Assembly: GCA_002150815.3 (NCBI GenBank)
Contig: NDFF03000065.1
Location: 225,691 to 289,690 of the forward strand
DNA length: 64,000 nt
From: Grammothele lineata
Taxonomy: Eukaryota; Basidiomycota; Agaricomycetes; Polyporales; Polyporaceae
Direction of reading: 5' to 3'
The position numbers and the translations under genes were made by a program. Below, one piece after another: positions 35,840-48,456 of this stretch; the stretch's first letter is position 1, and each line of letters begins with the position of its first letter. The notes beneath the pieces were generated by a model. The model ran no database searches and was not told where the DNA came from. It worked only from the letters and a program-made list of their open reading frames with translations.

Positions 35840-36556
35840 TCAGAAGATGATCTCGACGTTGACCGGCTCGCATTGCTTCGCAGGCGTGGCATCGTCAGGC
35901 TTGTAGAAAATGTCGGCCGTTCCGTCGGCATCGGTGCAAAGTTCAAACATTTCATCTTCCCCATTCACTGCAAGCAAGGGGTTCAAGACTGTGCCCGCCG
36001 TGCCCGGAAGGCGCTGTAGGAAAAGTATTGTCAACACATAGGCAGAGAGGCGTGGATGGTAAAGCTCACGGCACCGCAGTAAATCTGCGCCCCGCCCCTG
36101 GGGTTGACGCGAACGCTGCTAATAAAAGAAAGTGTGCTGTTGGGCGGGACCGCATTGTCGTGAGCAAAGGACGTCCCGTTGCGCTCAGGTTGGAGGCGAC
36201 CGGCGTTGAGCATGAAATTCTGTGGCGGTTCGTCGAGCACGGTCTAATATGATAGGCTCAGCTGACGTCGCACGTGAGACAAAGCATGATGAGAAGGTAC
36301 AGACCGACACGGAAAGCACAACGAGCTCGGGGTCACCGGGCGCACCCCCGGCGGTGCGAAGACCCAAGGGAATGCCGGTCGTGTTCGGGCCCTGAAAGGT
36401 CTTGGAGAACGCAGCGAGCGTGAAGGGCCCGGAGGTATCGAATGAGCCGGCAGCAAAGTTTGTGCATGTCGGTGGGAGAGACGAGGTCGTCGAAGGAGCA
36501 CCGGACACCAAGGACATGGTGGCAAGCGCGACGGCAGCGATACAGAGAGCGAACAT
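35840..36556 (-). CDS. Small secreted four-cysteine protein, copy 1
   Basis: Three exons (36556-36311, 36243-36070, 36013-35840) give 197 residues. A signal peptide is clear (MFALCIAAVALATMSLVSG). The mature part has four cysteines outside the signal (PPTCTNFA, IYCGAV, ELCTDAD, KQCEPV) and likely N-glycosylation sites (NTT, NGT, NST). The last exon reads PLLAVNGEDEMFELC and ends VNVEIIF. No known domain was recognised. An upstream in-frame start is TTG only, so the ATG at 36556 was chosen. A close paralogue lies 1.1 kb upstream on the same strand. Function is unknown; an extracellular or effector-like role is inference. Confidence 0.78.
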
Positions 36557-37653
36557 GGCTGATGCAACGCGAGGGATTATTGCAGGCGTTGATGAGACTG
36601 GAGGGCACAACGAACGGATGGCGCACAGCAGAAGCTTTTAATCCCCCCAGTGACATGAGGCCTGGCCGCCCAGGAGGACTGAGAATAATTTTCAGAATCG
36701 ATGCGGGGTTGTGTCGCCGTCCGCTCTCGAACGACATATTACGCCTACAGAATTTTCAATCAGCTCTGGACTGCTTGCGCTACGATATACACAGATCGGT
36801 TAGAGACTGTATGTCAATCTATAAGCGGAACTAGTACATAGACAGAGTACATACTAGTGTTGGACTGACTTGAACACCGCTACAGGCCTCAAGTGCGATT
36901 GGAGCGGGTCCGAAAATGTCGTTATAATGCGAAGCATTGGGAGCTATGCTGTGACTGTCGCATTCTACACGTTGCGAGGCACAGAGCCGCGCAGCCTGAG
37001 GAGGGTCGCCGAGGGCAATAGAGCTTCCGTTTAGACTTGAAAAAAAACATGAGTGCTATTTTGAAGTTCCTCCGATCGTCCAGAGCATTCTGTAGTGTAC
37101 ACAAACCCCAGGGAATCTCTGGAGGAAACTTCGCATTCGCGTGGTATAAGCTGGATCAAGAGAACATTGACGCATCGGTGATGATCCGACGGCAACGCAC
37201 ACGAGAATTCGACTCGCTAGATTTTCGGAACGAGGCGCATAAGTACTAGCGAACCTTCAAAGCTTCAAGTTGCCAATGGGTCGTGGATGTGCGACTACTT
37301 ACCCTGCGTCGTCAATAGTATCGGTAGTGCTTCAAGGCAGGAGAAGAGTACATACCGTGTTCGGATCATGTCACATCGTCTAAAGAGGTGCACCACACGC
37401 CCAAAGTCGCCCAAAGGAACAGCACGTGACCAACGCGCGACGCGAATATGCCTGCCCTGAACCCAGGCTGTTGTGCAGCGCGCCGTGAGGGAAATCCAAG
37501 TACTTAGTGACTCCTAAGAAGCTCAAAAGAAGCCGACACGACAAATACTACGTAGTAGTACAAAGGCATACGGAACTACGCTAGTCCTATTTGTCCGATA
37601 ACACGAATACTAGTCCCTAAAAATTCCGGAACAAGGGCAGAAGCCCATATCAC
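36557..37653. other. Intergenic region between the paired secreted-protein genes
   Basis: About 1.1 kb. It must contain the promoter of copy 1 and the 3' flank of copy 2. I see no third copy, transposon end or other coding signal. Confidence 0.5.
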
Positions 37654-38373
37654 CTAGAAGATAATCTCGACGCTGACCGGCTCGCACTGGTCCAAAGGCG
37701 TCACGTCACCGGGTTTGTAAAATATATCCGCGGTGCCGTCAGCATTGGTGCACAGCTCGAATGCGTCGTCCTCCCCATTCACTGCGAGCAAAGCGATCGA
37801 TGTCGTACCGGCAGTGCCTGGGAGACGCTGTATGAAGAGTTCAAGGATAAGCCCACGAGCAAAGGGCAAAACTAGAGAAGCTTACAGCACCACAGTAAAT
37901 TTGGGCTCCATTGTTGGGATTGACACGATTGCTTGTCCAAAAGGAGAGTGTGGTGTTTTCAGGAACATCGTTATCGTGCCCAAAAGATGTGCTGTTCCGC
38001 TCAGGCTGAAGGCGGCCAGCGTTGAGCATGAAGTTCTGCGCTGGTCCGTCGAGCACGGCCTATGGATCGTTCAACATCAGTTGAAGACGTATTGACTGAT
38101 AATACAACCACATATAGCACGTACTGATAGCACGAAGAGTTCAGGTTCACCGGGCGCAGCCGCACCTGTCCCGCGGAGACTAAGAGGAATTGCTGCAGTA
38201 TTTGATCCCTGGGAGGTCCCGGGAAATGCGGCGAGTGTGAAGGGTCCGGAGGTGTCGAACGAGCCGGGTGCAAAATTGGTACATGTAGGCGGGAGATCTG
38301 ACGACGTGATGGGAACGCCGGAAACGGAAGACGCTATGGCGAGCGCGATGGGGGCAAGGCTGAGGGAGATCAT
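37654..38373 (-). CDS. Small secreted four-cysteine protein, copy 2
   Basis: The paralogue of the preceding gene, with three exons at the same positions and about 198 residues. The signal peptide is MISLSLAPIALAIASSVSG. Shared blocks include PPTCTNFA, GSFDTSGPFTLAAF, QNFMLNAGRLQPER, GAQIYCGAV, RLPGTAGT, GEDDAFELCTNADGTADIFY and QCEPVSVEIIF, so the four cysteines and the C-terminus are conserved. Differences cluster in the loop after the signal peptide (FPGTSQGSNTAAIPL versus FSKTFQGPNTTGIPL) and around NRVNPNNG. The only in-frame upstream start is GTG, so the ATG at 38373 is used. Confidence 0.78.
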
Positions 38374-39686
38374 GACTGATACGAAGAAAGCGCGCGGACG
38401 GGGGGTGACACGGATCGAAGGAAGCACACGAACAGGTTAGCAAGTAGCAAAGAGAATATATACGTACCCAGAGAGGCGAGGAGGGACGCCGCATATATAT
38501 GCCTGGAACGGTGCGGATGTGCCTCGCCGAGGCCTTTAGACTAAACGGCATGCTCGCACAGCCTCCAACTGCCTCGCCTCCTTTATGCCGCTACTTCTTT
38601 TGCTCTTCGGGGTCATTCAAACGTCCAAGCGGCGATCTATGAGCGGGAAGGGAATATGAACAGAGAGCATGCCATTAATGTTAGAGCACCTCAATCACCG
38701 CCACGAACCTCACGTGGGATTCAAGCGAGTCCTGGGGACAGTTCAGTTATGAGCGTCCGCGAACGTCGCATCACGGAAGACTCGAGACATTATGTAGGTG
38801 GAAAACCTGTGCCTTGGGAAGCATTCAGGAATGTAGGTTCTTAGTTGAGTCCTCTGTTAGGTCTCTTCCAGTCTAGACGAAGTATTCGGCGGTATGGGAC
38901 AGCCCCGCCGATGTTGAAAGCCCGCCGGAGGTCCATTGGGTTGAATCAGTATTTCTTTGGACTGATCCAGTTCCGTGAGGCGAGGTGACAATAGGCCGAT
39001 GCCAATGGCGCATGAGAGGCTATGTCTATAGCCGTCTTGAGGGGCGTGACTACCGAGCGCGGACCGAGACCGAACATCGTTAGTAAGACGGGCCTGACGC
39101 GTCAGTTCTACGCCCTACTCGATTCGTGAATTCCGGACGGACCCAAGCTAGATATAGGATAGCATTATCATCAGGTGAAGAGGAGCGGAAGAAGGGCGGT
39201 TGGACCTTCCCAGGTTTTACGACTTGTTTTTGAGGAGGATGAAGTTCCAAGTTCAACCTGGTTCAAAACTTCGACGCGGGACCATACCGGCGTCTAAGTT
39301 TCCATACAGGGGCGATCAACGGAACCAGTTGTGAGCGGGGTCCAGAGACGCCTAGACCGCTTGGCGTGTTGCCACCAACTTCGCCCGTCCATGTTTCCTT
39401 GTGTGGTTCAGTCGCAAATTGTTTGCAAGTCGGCACGTGTAGAAAACACCATAGAAAATCTCCTCTTTCGTGCCGTATGTCTAGAGATTTCTGTTTACTC
39501 ATTGCGTTACTTATCTCTTGCCAGTGCTCCACACAGTGAGCGTTCAAATCACGACGCCAGATTGAAACGCCACAGTCAGGTACACCTTATCTTTGTCGAT
39601 AAGAAACCTCAACACTTGCTGGCTGCACTTTTTCTAGTTCGTGTCTCCTCTGTTCTCGATTGCTCACACCCTCACCATATGCCGCC
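38374..39686. other. Intergenic region between secreted protein and SulP gene
   Basis: About 1.3 kb. It includes two divergent promoters. Open frames are under 140 codons and lack domains. Nothing else is recognised. Confidence 0.5.
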
Positions 39687-42600
39687 ATGTGCCCTCCTGC
39701 AGCTGAGGAGCCTCCGGGCGCCATGTCGATACCAGCATCAGTCCCACCTATGAACGGAGCCAGCAATGATTCTCCCAGCGCCCGGGACATGGACGCTTAT
39801 CTCCGAATGCAAAGTAGTCCCTCGACCGCTCGTGCCGGGTGAGTACAGTTCTGTGGGCATTGCTTATGAGGCTGGCTTCGTCCCTGGGTCACTCTTGCCA
39901 CGTGGGCGCGCGACTCTTTCTAGCGTCTCCGGCCGCGTTGTTGTGGGCCCAGTGGCGTTCGCTATTGAAGCTCTCGATCGTGCTGTCATGCTTCTGCATG
40001 CTAACACCTCGGTGGTTCTATTGAGCACACCGTGGCTTCGAATGAGGCTCTTGCCTTACGCATATACGCAACCTCATCGCGCAATAAAAGCGCAACCATC
40101 TGTCAACTATAGGCATCGCGTCGCCTCTCGCGGGAGATGCGGTTATCCCACGGGAGCCACGTGGGGTCTTCATCAGACCTTCGTTGTACTACGAACACGT
40201 CGTGGAGCCTCGGCAGCGTAACATTCTCGTCAACAAACATTAGTCTTCTTTGCTCGCCGATTCCTATATGCATCGCGTCGGACTGACACCATCTGTCCCA
40301 GCCTCCTCCAACCCATGAGCTTTGCATCGTCCAGTTTTGCTCCGGGATATGTACCGGCCTCGCTCCACTCGCAGGACGCGATCAGGGATAACACGATGGA
40401 GATTTCCAGCAGGCCCTTACGCACTCCGTCCTCACACAACTCCTCCGCCCGACGCTCGCGACCTCAGCTCCAAACACAGGACCCCGTCCCTGATCAAGAG
40501 GCATTCATCTTTCCCGACCTTGGCACCAACCCCACAGCCGCAGCCAGCCGCACGAGTTTACACAGTAGTGGCGTTCATGCGGGTCCTCGCACAGCGGCGT
40601 CGTCCGTACTCTCATTCCACCCTGCGGACGACCATGAACACGATGCCAGTGACGTCGACCTCGAGGCGTCCACGTCGACGCTCTCCACACAACCTCCTGG
40701 GACGCGCACGCCCCGCGCGGTCGGGACGACTCCTCAGCCTTCCGCGCTCTCGCTTCTCCTCGCCCGTCACGACAACCAGGTCCAGGACCGCGCCGTTCAC
40801 CTAGACGTGCCACCCCACGAATCCGACTCTACCACCGCCACGCCCACGACGGAGCACCCGGCGCTTATGGGCGGAGGCATCGCGCACTCTAGAGCCGCAA
40901 GTGAAGAGGCGTCCCTGGTCGCGACCACGTCCGCGACAGCGCGGGGCGGGCCGCCGAGCAGCAGACACTCGGTCTCTGTCGCCGGCGTAGCGTTGACGTC
41001 TACGCCCGCGTCACATGCGCTTCGCGAAGCGCAGTCGGAGGCCTCCGACGAGAGCGCCCCGCTACTTGCCGACCTAGAGGCGAGCCACAGGACGTATCAC
41101 ACGAACGGTAACGCCGCCGTTCTCGCACTCGGGGGCAAAGGTGGGGCGCACGGAGTGTTCGCGGGGGTTGCGACGTGGTTAGCGAGAAGATCTGGGCCAG
41201 TCGCGAAGGACGCGGTGCGGTCTCTGCCGGCGGTCATACTGGGCACCCTACTCAATATCCTGGACGGAATTTCATGTGAGTGGTTGCGGGGACGGCGCCC
41301 GTGTGGACGACTGGGCATCAGTTGACATTTGGGTTTGCAGACGGAATGATCATATTCCCAGCTTCGGGAGTGTTCACGAATCTCGGAGGCTCAGGTGTCT
41401 CGATGTTCTTCGTCTCGTGAGTGCCTTCGCTATAACCTTGGTGCGAGATCGTCAGGAGTTGAGCTCTAACTGATTGAACCTAAGCGCCATCATCTCGCAG
41501 CTTGTCTACTCTGCCGGTGCGAGCGGCTTCGCTGGCGCCAACGGGAGCATGATGATCGAGGTTGTCGTGAGTATCATGTCTTCACGTCCGTCCCAGGCTA
41601 CTCGGTCATTTATCCGCACATGTTGTTACCCACAGCCATTCTTCCATCTCATTGCGAACAGCATTGCCGACGAAATTGGGGAAGACGACCCGCATGCGAT
41701 CATAGCGACCACGATGGTTGCCTTCGCATTCTCGTCCATCCTCACAGGCGAGTGATGACGTCTTTGAATGCAGCGGTCCCACACACGTGCTAATGGAGCC
41801 TTTGTAGGCCTGACGTTCTTCTTACTCGGGGCATTGAAACTGGGGACTTTGATCGGTTTCTTCCCTCGTCACATCCTAGTCGGGTACGTCTTCGATACCA
41901 TAGAACCCGGACGGGGTATTGACGTACATGGTGATGATCCTCGGTCAGGTGCATCGGCGGGGTTGGGGTGTTCCTGGTGATCACTGGGTAAGTCTGCTGG
42001 TTCGCTCGTGCACCCCGAGCTCCTTGTGTGCTGAGAGTCGCGCACTAGCCTGACAGTGAGCACGCGCATGTCCGATGACGACTTCTCGCTCTCCTTCGAG
42101 ACGTTCAAGTTCTTCGTGCTCAATGCACGGAACCTCGCGCTCTGGCTTCCCGCATTCGGTCTGGCCGTGCTCCTGCGGGTGATCACGCACAAGTGGGATC
42201 ACCAGCTCATTTTCCCAATCTGTACGTACGCCCGGTTCGGAAGCCGAGAGGTGATGCTGACGCCCCTTTGGGTGTAGACTTCTGCATTATCCCCACAGTA
42301 TTCTACGTTGTGGTGGCCGCAGCAGGTCTGAACCTCGGCAGCCTCCGACGTACGGGATGGCTGTTTGATATGGGTGCATCGCACGAGCCGTGGTACCACT
42401 TCTACGCGCTGTTCAGTGAGCTATGAAGACTGCCCTTACCGGAACGAGACTGATAAATGATCTAGATTTCGGTCAAGTGCGCTGGGCGTCGTTCTGGGCC
42501 ACGATGCCGACTCAGCTAGCCTTGTATGTCGTTTCCCAGACTGCACGTCAAGTATAAGCTGACGAATCATACAGGCTATTCTTCAACATTCTGCACCCTC

Positions 42601-44618
42601 CACTCAACGTGCCGGCTCTCGGTGAGTGCAGCTGCAGTAGTCGATTGCTCAAGGGCACTGTTAATAACGGCTTTTGACTAGCCGTATCACTGAACCACGA
42701 CGTCAACACGGACAAAGAGCTCGTTGCCCACGGGTATTCAAACCTACTGGCCGGCCTCGTCGGCACTGTGTAGGTCGCCGAGTTATCCACGCGTAGTGGC
42801 TAGGCTGACGTCATTGTAGACCGAACTACCTCGTATATGTCAACACGCTACTGTGCGTTCATAGCTCCTCTAGTTGCTTGTAGACGCTCAATTCCACGCA
42901 GATTCTACCGTGTCGGTGGTGAGACGCGTGTCTCTGGATTTCTTCTCGCTGGTGCCACAGCCATCTTGCTCTTCGTCGGGACGGGACCTATCGCATATAT
43001 CCGTAAGTCGACCTTGACGAGTTTTCCCGCAAGCAGTATCTGACTTTCACAACTAGCGGTTATGGTGGTCGGGGCTTTGATCTTCGTCCTGGGCATTGAT
43101 TTGGTCAAGGAAGCATTATGGGACACAAGACATCGCGTGAGCACCACGGAGTATATCACCATCGCGAGTATCATGATTGTCATGACTGTATGGGACTTCG
43201 TCATCGGCGTCCTTTTTGGCATCATCGCTAGTTGTGAGACCTTTCCCCTCTTCGTTCTCGTCAACCATTCCGCTGACGCCGCTCCTTCCAGGCGTATTTT
43301 TCGTTGTCCAGAGCTCCCAGCGCCAGAGCATCCGCGCCATCTACAACGGCGCGAGTGTCCTCTCGACCGTGCGTCGCCCAGGCGCTCACCGCGCCTACCT
43401 CCGCGCTGTCACGCAGCAGACAACGATCGTCCGCCTGCAGGGCTTCCTTTTCTTCGGCACGATCACGCACGTCGAGGACACGCTCCGCTCGCTGCTCGAC
43501 GAACCCGCATGGTTGCGGACGCCAATCCGCTTCCTCGTGCTCGACCTCGCGCTCGCTGCGGGCGTCGACATGAGCGCCGCAGAGGCGTTTGTGCGTGTGC
43601 ACAGGCTACTGGCGAGTCGCTCGGTGGTGCTGGTGCTTTGCGGGTTTGACGTAGAGAGCGGAGTCGGGCGCGCCCTAGGAAACGTGGGTCTGCTGGACCT
43701 CCCGGGAGTCGAGCTGTTTGCGACGTTCAGCGACGCGATCGAGTGTAGGCGCTACATCACATACTCCTTGGACGACACTGATCTTGATCTCTGTCTGTAG
43801 GGACGGAAAACATCTATCTACGCGCGTGGTTCTCCGCCCAAAAGACGGAGAGCCTACCAGTCAGTGAGTATATCTCACCCCGACCTACGAGTCCATCAAG
43901 CTGAGAGCGTTCCAGCCCTTACTGGGCGTCATGATGATCCTATACCGTTCAACGGATCTGTTGTCGACAGCCCGAGACGCACTGCGCTTGTAGCCGCCGG
44001 CTGGCAAACCATCGCACGAGGTAGGCCACGTTCTCGTCTTCTCCGACACTGCCAGGCTCATCTCGACGCCACTCCAAAGACCACAGTCCCCCTGACGACT
44101 ACGCCCCTGAGCCTTTCAACACCCTCGTGCGCGCATTCTCTTCCTACGAGCCGATCGATCGCGAGACGTACGCGCCGCTAGTGCCGTACCTCTCACGCAT
44201 GTCCGTACCCGCGGGCACCGTGCTTTGGGAGCAGGATACACCCCCGGACGGGCTCTACATCGTCGAGTCCGGAATCCTGCGTGCAACGTACCGCTTTGAG
44301 GAGCCGACGCCGCCGATGGACGAGTCAATGGTCCCGGGGACGATCGCCGGCGAGCTCTCGACACTGTCCGGGCTTGCACGGAACGCGACGTGCATCGTGG
44401 AGCGGCAGGCCGTGCTTTGGAAGCTGAGCACGGACGCACTCGCGCGGCTGGAACGTGAGAGGCCCGAGCTCGCCCGAGCGTTCACGCGCCTGATTCTCAA
44501 GGGTGAGTGGCCACTGTCCATCTTCGTGTTTTGTATTTGTGGCTCCCGTTGACGACGGTGAACAGCGGCGAAGCTGGACTACGACATGCTCATCACCGCG
44601 CTGGCGACGAGACAGTGA
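39687..44618 (+). CDS. SulP-family transporter with STAS and cNMP-binding domains
   Basis: A membrane transporter of the SLC26/SulP family, like yeast YGR125W. The N-terminal region is long and Ser/Thr-rich. The core starts at LPAVILGTLLNILDGIS; further blocks are FVSAIISQLVYSAGASGFAG, FFPRHILVGCIGGVG, VITGLTVSTRM, LAVSLNHDVNTDKELVAHGY and VPNYLVYVNTLL. The STAS domain is near 43300-43760 (TTIVRLQGFLFFGTITHVE, FLVLDLALAAGVDMSAAEAF). After short linking exons a cyclic-nucleotide-binding-like domain follows (VPAGTVLWEQDTPPDGLYIV, GTIAGELSTLSGLARNATC), ending LITALATRQ. At least 15 introns join in phase, one only 35 nt. The first exons (39687-40300) are uncertain: MCPPAAEEPPG begins exon 1 and two further exons are likely. 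Ligand and substrate are unknown. Confidence 0.82.
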
Positions 44619-45884
44619 CCGCATAGACGGTGCGGCTCGTCGCGGGCGGTCGGTCGAGCCTTGGTTCGCATTGTGAGCTCCTGATCTTCGTGATGCGTGT
44701 GATGATGCAGTCCGGATGCGTTGCTCGCGGCTCCCGTATAATACAGCTTTGGACTCTCGCATAGATCTGTGCCCAGTAGCAACCATACCCTTCGAAGCTG
44801 TGTCTATGTACTCCACTTGCCCTTCGGCAATGTCGACGTATGGTTCCGTTGAGACGTTGTATACAGACATACGGACGCTCGCCGTGCGATTGAAACACGA
44901 TCTAATTGCCCCCGCATTGCCTTTCTTAGTTATGATACGACAGGATCGGCGTGAAAGATGAAGATCTCCTTCGCGGCAAGATGCTGTTCTTGAGCTCAGC
45001 AGGGCTTCGGACAGCTGATGGCGCCATGTGGCGGACGTGGTCGTCACGGTACCAGAGGCTGCGATTGATGACGTTGTCCTTCAAGGCGGCCAGAAGACTG
45101 CCGACCACCAAATCCAGACCGACTTACGACGGAACAACTGAGCTCCACCACGCGTGTCATGTTTGATACCGAAGGAAGAGGTGTGCCGTTGTACGGTACG
45201 GTTCGTGTCTGGCGATGCAATGCGCGCGCTGGGGGCGATTCATATCAGTAGTGATTTGGCCCAGAGTCTTACAACATCGTTTGTTCAGAAGATCTCCGGG
45301 CTCCGTCTTCGCGCATGAAGCTACACGAGCCTATCTCGCTAGCAGAGGGTCCGGATGATCGTGAACAAGCACACCTGCGGCCTATTTTGGTCAATACAGA
45401 GGCACAATCAACAAGCAGATCATTACTCACCCCCTCCGCATCTACAAACGCGCTCCGGGCCACAAGGCCAAGTAACCCGCTGCCCGCTCCGCGCGCGAAG
45501 CGGGCGCGCGTGCGGCGTCATGTGCGGGCCCAGGTGGGCCGCGCGCCATGCGGCGACGCGGCTTCTGCGCCTTGCAGCTTGACGTGACCGCGGGCGAATG
45601 ACGCGTTGGCGACTTCTGCACTTCAGACTCAGAGTTTCCGCCGCGCGCTGCGAGCAGTCCGAGCGGCGGTGGTACCGGGGGCGGCGCGACGGGGGCGTAT
45701 TTATGTGATGGCGCGGGCGAGGGACGGATCTGCGGACGCACCTCCCGAGGACGCTGTCTCCCGTATCGTTAACTACATCCTGATCCACCTCAGACGTGGT
45801 TGCATACCCATCTCTCTCCATCACCTCGACTTCCGCTGTTTCTCGTTACCCTTACACTCCTTGATCCTTCATTCTTGACACGCC
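44619..45884. other. Intergenic region upstream of the GH76 gene
   Basis: About 1.27 kb. The last 300 bp become very GC-rich (45470-45720), then pyrimidine-rich before the GH76 start, as in a strong fungal promoter. No confident gene is seen. Confidence 0.5.
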
Positions 45885-47597
45885 ATGCTCTTCAACTTCA
45901 AGAAGCTCTTCTCCCTGACCGCCGCGGTCACTACGCTCGCTGCGCTCAGCACGAACGCAGCCCCGACCTCCCTCGAGAAGCGCGCCCAATGCTCCGCGAC
46001 GCTCGCTACCTCCGCCGTACGTGCCTTCCTACTTGCGAGCCTTGCTGCGCCTTAGGCTGACTGCTTCTGACGACGCGGTACAACGCGCCAGGCCGTCGCA
46101 CAGCGCCTGGAGAACGTCTTCTGGAATGGTAGCGGATGGGGTATCTTCTGGACCGACGCCGTACGTCCCCTCGCCCCGCCTTCCTTGCCTGTGATTTTGT
46201 TACTTGAAGCGCGAAACGCTAATGCGACGTTCCTCCCTCCGACGGCAATCGGCGCATAGAACACGCTCGAGGACCTGTACAACCTCATGCTCGCGGACGG
46301 CTCCTCGACGTTCGACGTCGCGGACAGCACGCGCATCGGCCAACTTGCGCTCTCGCAGAGCCGCGACCAGTGGGTGTCTGCACTCGCCGGTAGCAACGAC
46401 GATGCGGGGGTGCGTACTCTTTCACCCTTCCTTGTGACATTGCGTTTGGGGGGAGCTGATCTTGGACCGGGCGGACCGACGTAGTGGATGGTGCTCGCAC
46501 TGTGGAAGATCGGCGACTACAGGCGCGAACGTGGCGGAGACCCATCGCCGTACTGGGTACGTCCTAGCCTTCCTTTACGCGCTGGATGGGGCGAGCGACA
46601 ATCCGCTGACCATGTCGTAATCTTTCGCTCACACGTGTTATCGCTGGGCTCCAACAGAACAGCGCCAGCATCATTTACGACCTGATCGCGGCCGAGTGGG
46701 ACGACTCCGTCTGCGGAGGTGGCGGTAAGCGCCCCGTCTTCCGCAAGAGTAGGGTGAAGGACTTACATGTGCGGGATGGCTAGTGTGGTGGTCGAGCGCG
46801 CACACGTACAAGAACGCGATCACGAACGAGCTCTTCCTGCACGTCTCGGCGGCGATGTACAACCGCTTCGGCGGGAGCCAGTACCTCGCGAACGCGCAGA
46901 AGACCTGGACCTGGCGTGAGTGGCGGCCCCGTTTTGTATAATGCATATGTGCTCACCGGTGAGGCAGTCCTTAACTCGGGCATGCGCAACTCGGACGGTC
47001 TCTGGAACGACGGGTGAGTAGAGACGGCAGAAGCGGGTGCAGAGGCACGAGCTAACTCGGCCTCCGCAGCCTGACCAGCTCCTGCGCTAATAACGGCCAG
47101 ACGACCTGGACGTACAACCAAGGCGTGATCGCCTCCGGCCTCGCGCAGCTCGCGGTCGCCACCGGGGATAGCTCCCTCTTCGACCAGGCCGAGATCACGC
47201 TCGACGCAGCGATACGTCTCAAGACCACGAACGGGATCCTGAAGGAGACATGCGACAGCGCGACGCCGACGTCGACGTGCGACAACGACCAGGCGATGTT
47301 CAAGGGCATCTGGATGAAGCACCTCCAGTTCTACCTCGACTGGGCGCCCGCGGACCGCGTCGCCAAGTACGCGTCGTTCATTGGGGCGCAGGAGAGCGCG
47401 GTCGTGCACTATGCGACGGGCTCGGGGTATGCGGTGGGCAACGTGTGGTACGCGCCGAGCCAGGGCGGGTCGCTGTTCACTGCGGAAACTCAGGTAAGAG
47501 TGCTCGGCTGAAAGTGTCAGCGTTGCTGACTTTGTGGCCGCTGTAGACCTCTGGTATTGCGGCGCACAACTGCGCGGCGAAGTATGGTCCGTGCTGA
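45885..47597 (+). CDS. Secreted GH76-family alpha-1,6-mannanase-like enzyme
   Basis: A secreted glycoside hydrolase expected to act on alpha-1,6-mannan of fungal cell walls or glycoproteins. The signal peptide begins MLFNFKKLFSLTAAVTTL and is followed by a KR site (TSLEKRAQC). Family landmarks are the adjacent aspartates in SNDDAG-WMVLALWKIGDY, VCGGGVWWSS, TYKNAITNELFLHVSAAMYN, TTWTYNQGVIASGLAQLAVA and CDNDQAMFKGIWMKHLQFYL. The spliced length, about 370 residues, fits a single catalytic domain without a GPI tail. Short introns interrupt between most blocks; the join before the DD pair should be confirmed. It ends HNCAAKYGPC. Confidence 0.86.
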
Positions 47598-47813
47598 AGG
47601 ATTGACGGCATATACACACTCGTTTATTTATGATCCGGCCTGTGTAAAGAACTGGAATACGATTAGCAACGATGTCTTATACCACAGTCAGATGTAAGGG
47701 TGGACGGAATGATACATCCCACGTAAACGCACAACTCGACTGACAAGAGGCGACTTTCAAATGGTGAAAGGGAAGAGGACTCACTAGTACAATACAAGAG
47801 CATCAAACAGCAT

Positions 47814-48456
47814 CGTTCTCTACGAGCTTCCCACAGACAATGTACTTGCTAGAGAAGTGCTCCATCCAACCTGGACCACGGTTTAGTCAATGAGTGGCAG
47901 GGAAGTAAATCAACAACTTACCCTTCATATTCTCAATCTCCTCCGGGGTCAGATCCTCCAACTTGTCCAAAGGTTGGTCAATGGGCGTGAGCATTTCTAG
48001 ACACGTTCACTGAGTACGTGCTCGGCTGAGTGGCGAAAGAGACTACTCACCCTCATCAAAGGACTGCTTCGCCATGCCGCGAGATGCATCCCGACCGGCA
48101 AAGTTGGCATACATGCCGTCTGCATCATGTGAACACGGGTAGGAACGCAGCAGAAAATGGCATCACTCACTAGGCCCGTAGAAGTTCCTCCCCGCCGTCA
48201 CGTCGTAGACAACGCCCTTGATGGCGAGCAGGATGCGCTTGCCCTCCTGGCCGTTGAACGGTGAGAGGGTCTTGGGGGTGTAGGTCTGGTAGAGGAGGGT
48301 CGGGGCATGGGACTTGGGCATCCACGTATAACCGTTCTTGAACTCGGACGGGATGTTCCTGGTGATATTGTTGGCGGGGATGAGGATGCGCTGGATGGCG
48401 TAGAGGATGTAGAGCAGCAGCGCGCTGTTGACGGGGGTCCCGAGGTCGAACGCCAT
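47814..48456 (-). CDS. DAP1: Membrane-associated progesterone-receptor-type haem protein (Dap1/MAPR)
   Basis: A cytochrome-b5-like haem protein of the MAPR family that supports sterol-synthesis P450 enzymes such as Erg11 (known for Dap1). The roughly 165-residue protein starts MAFDLGTPVNSALLLYILY, an N-terminal membrane anchor. The b5-like domain holds RILLAIKGVVYDVTAGRNFY and GMYANFAGRDASRGMAKQS, with the tyrosines used for haem binding in the family, and ends KYIVCGKLVENDAV. Four exons join cleanly (GT donors, AG acceptors). An earlier in-frame start exists but lacks support. Convergent with the GH76 gene; stops are about 215 bp apart. Confidence 0.88.
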
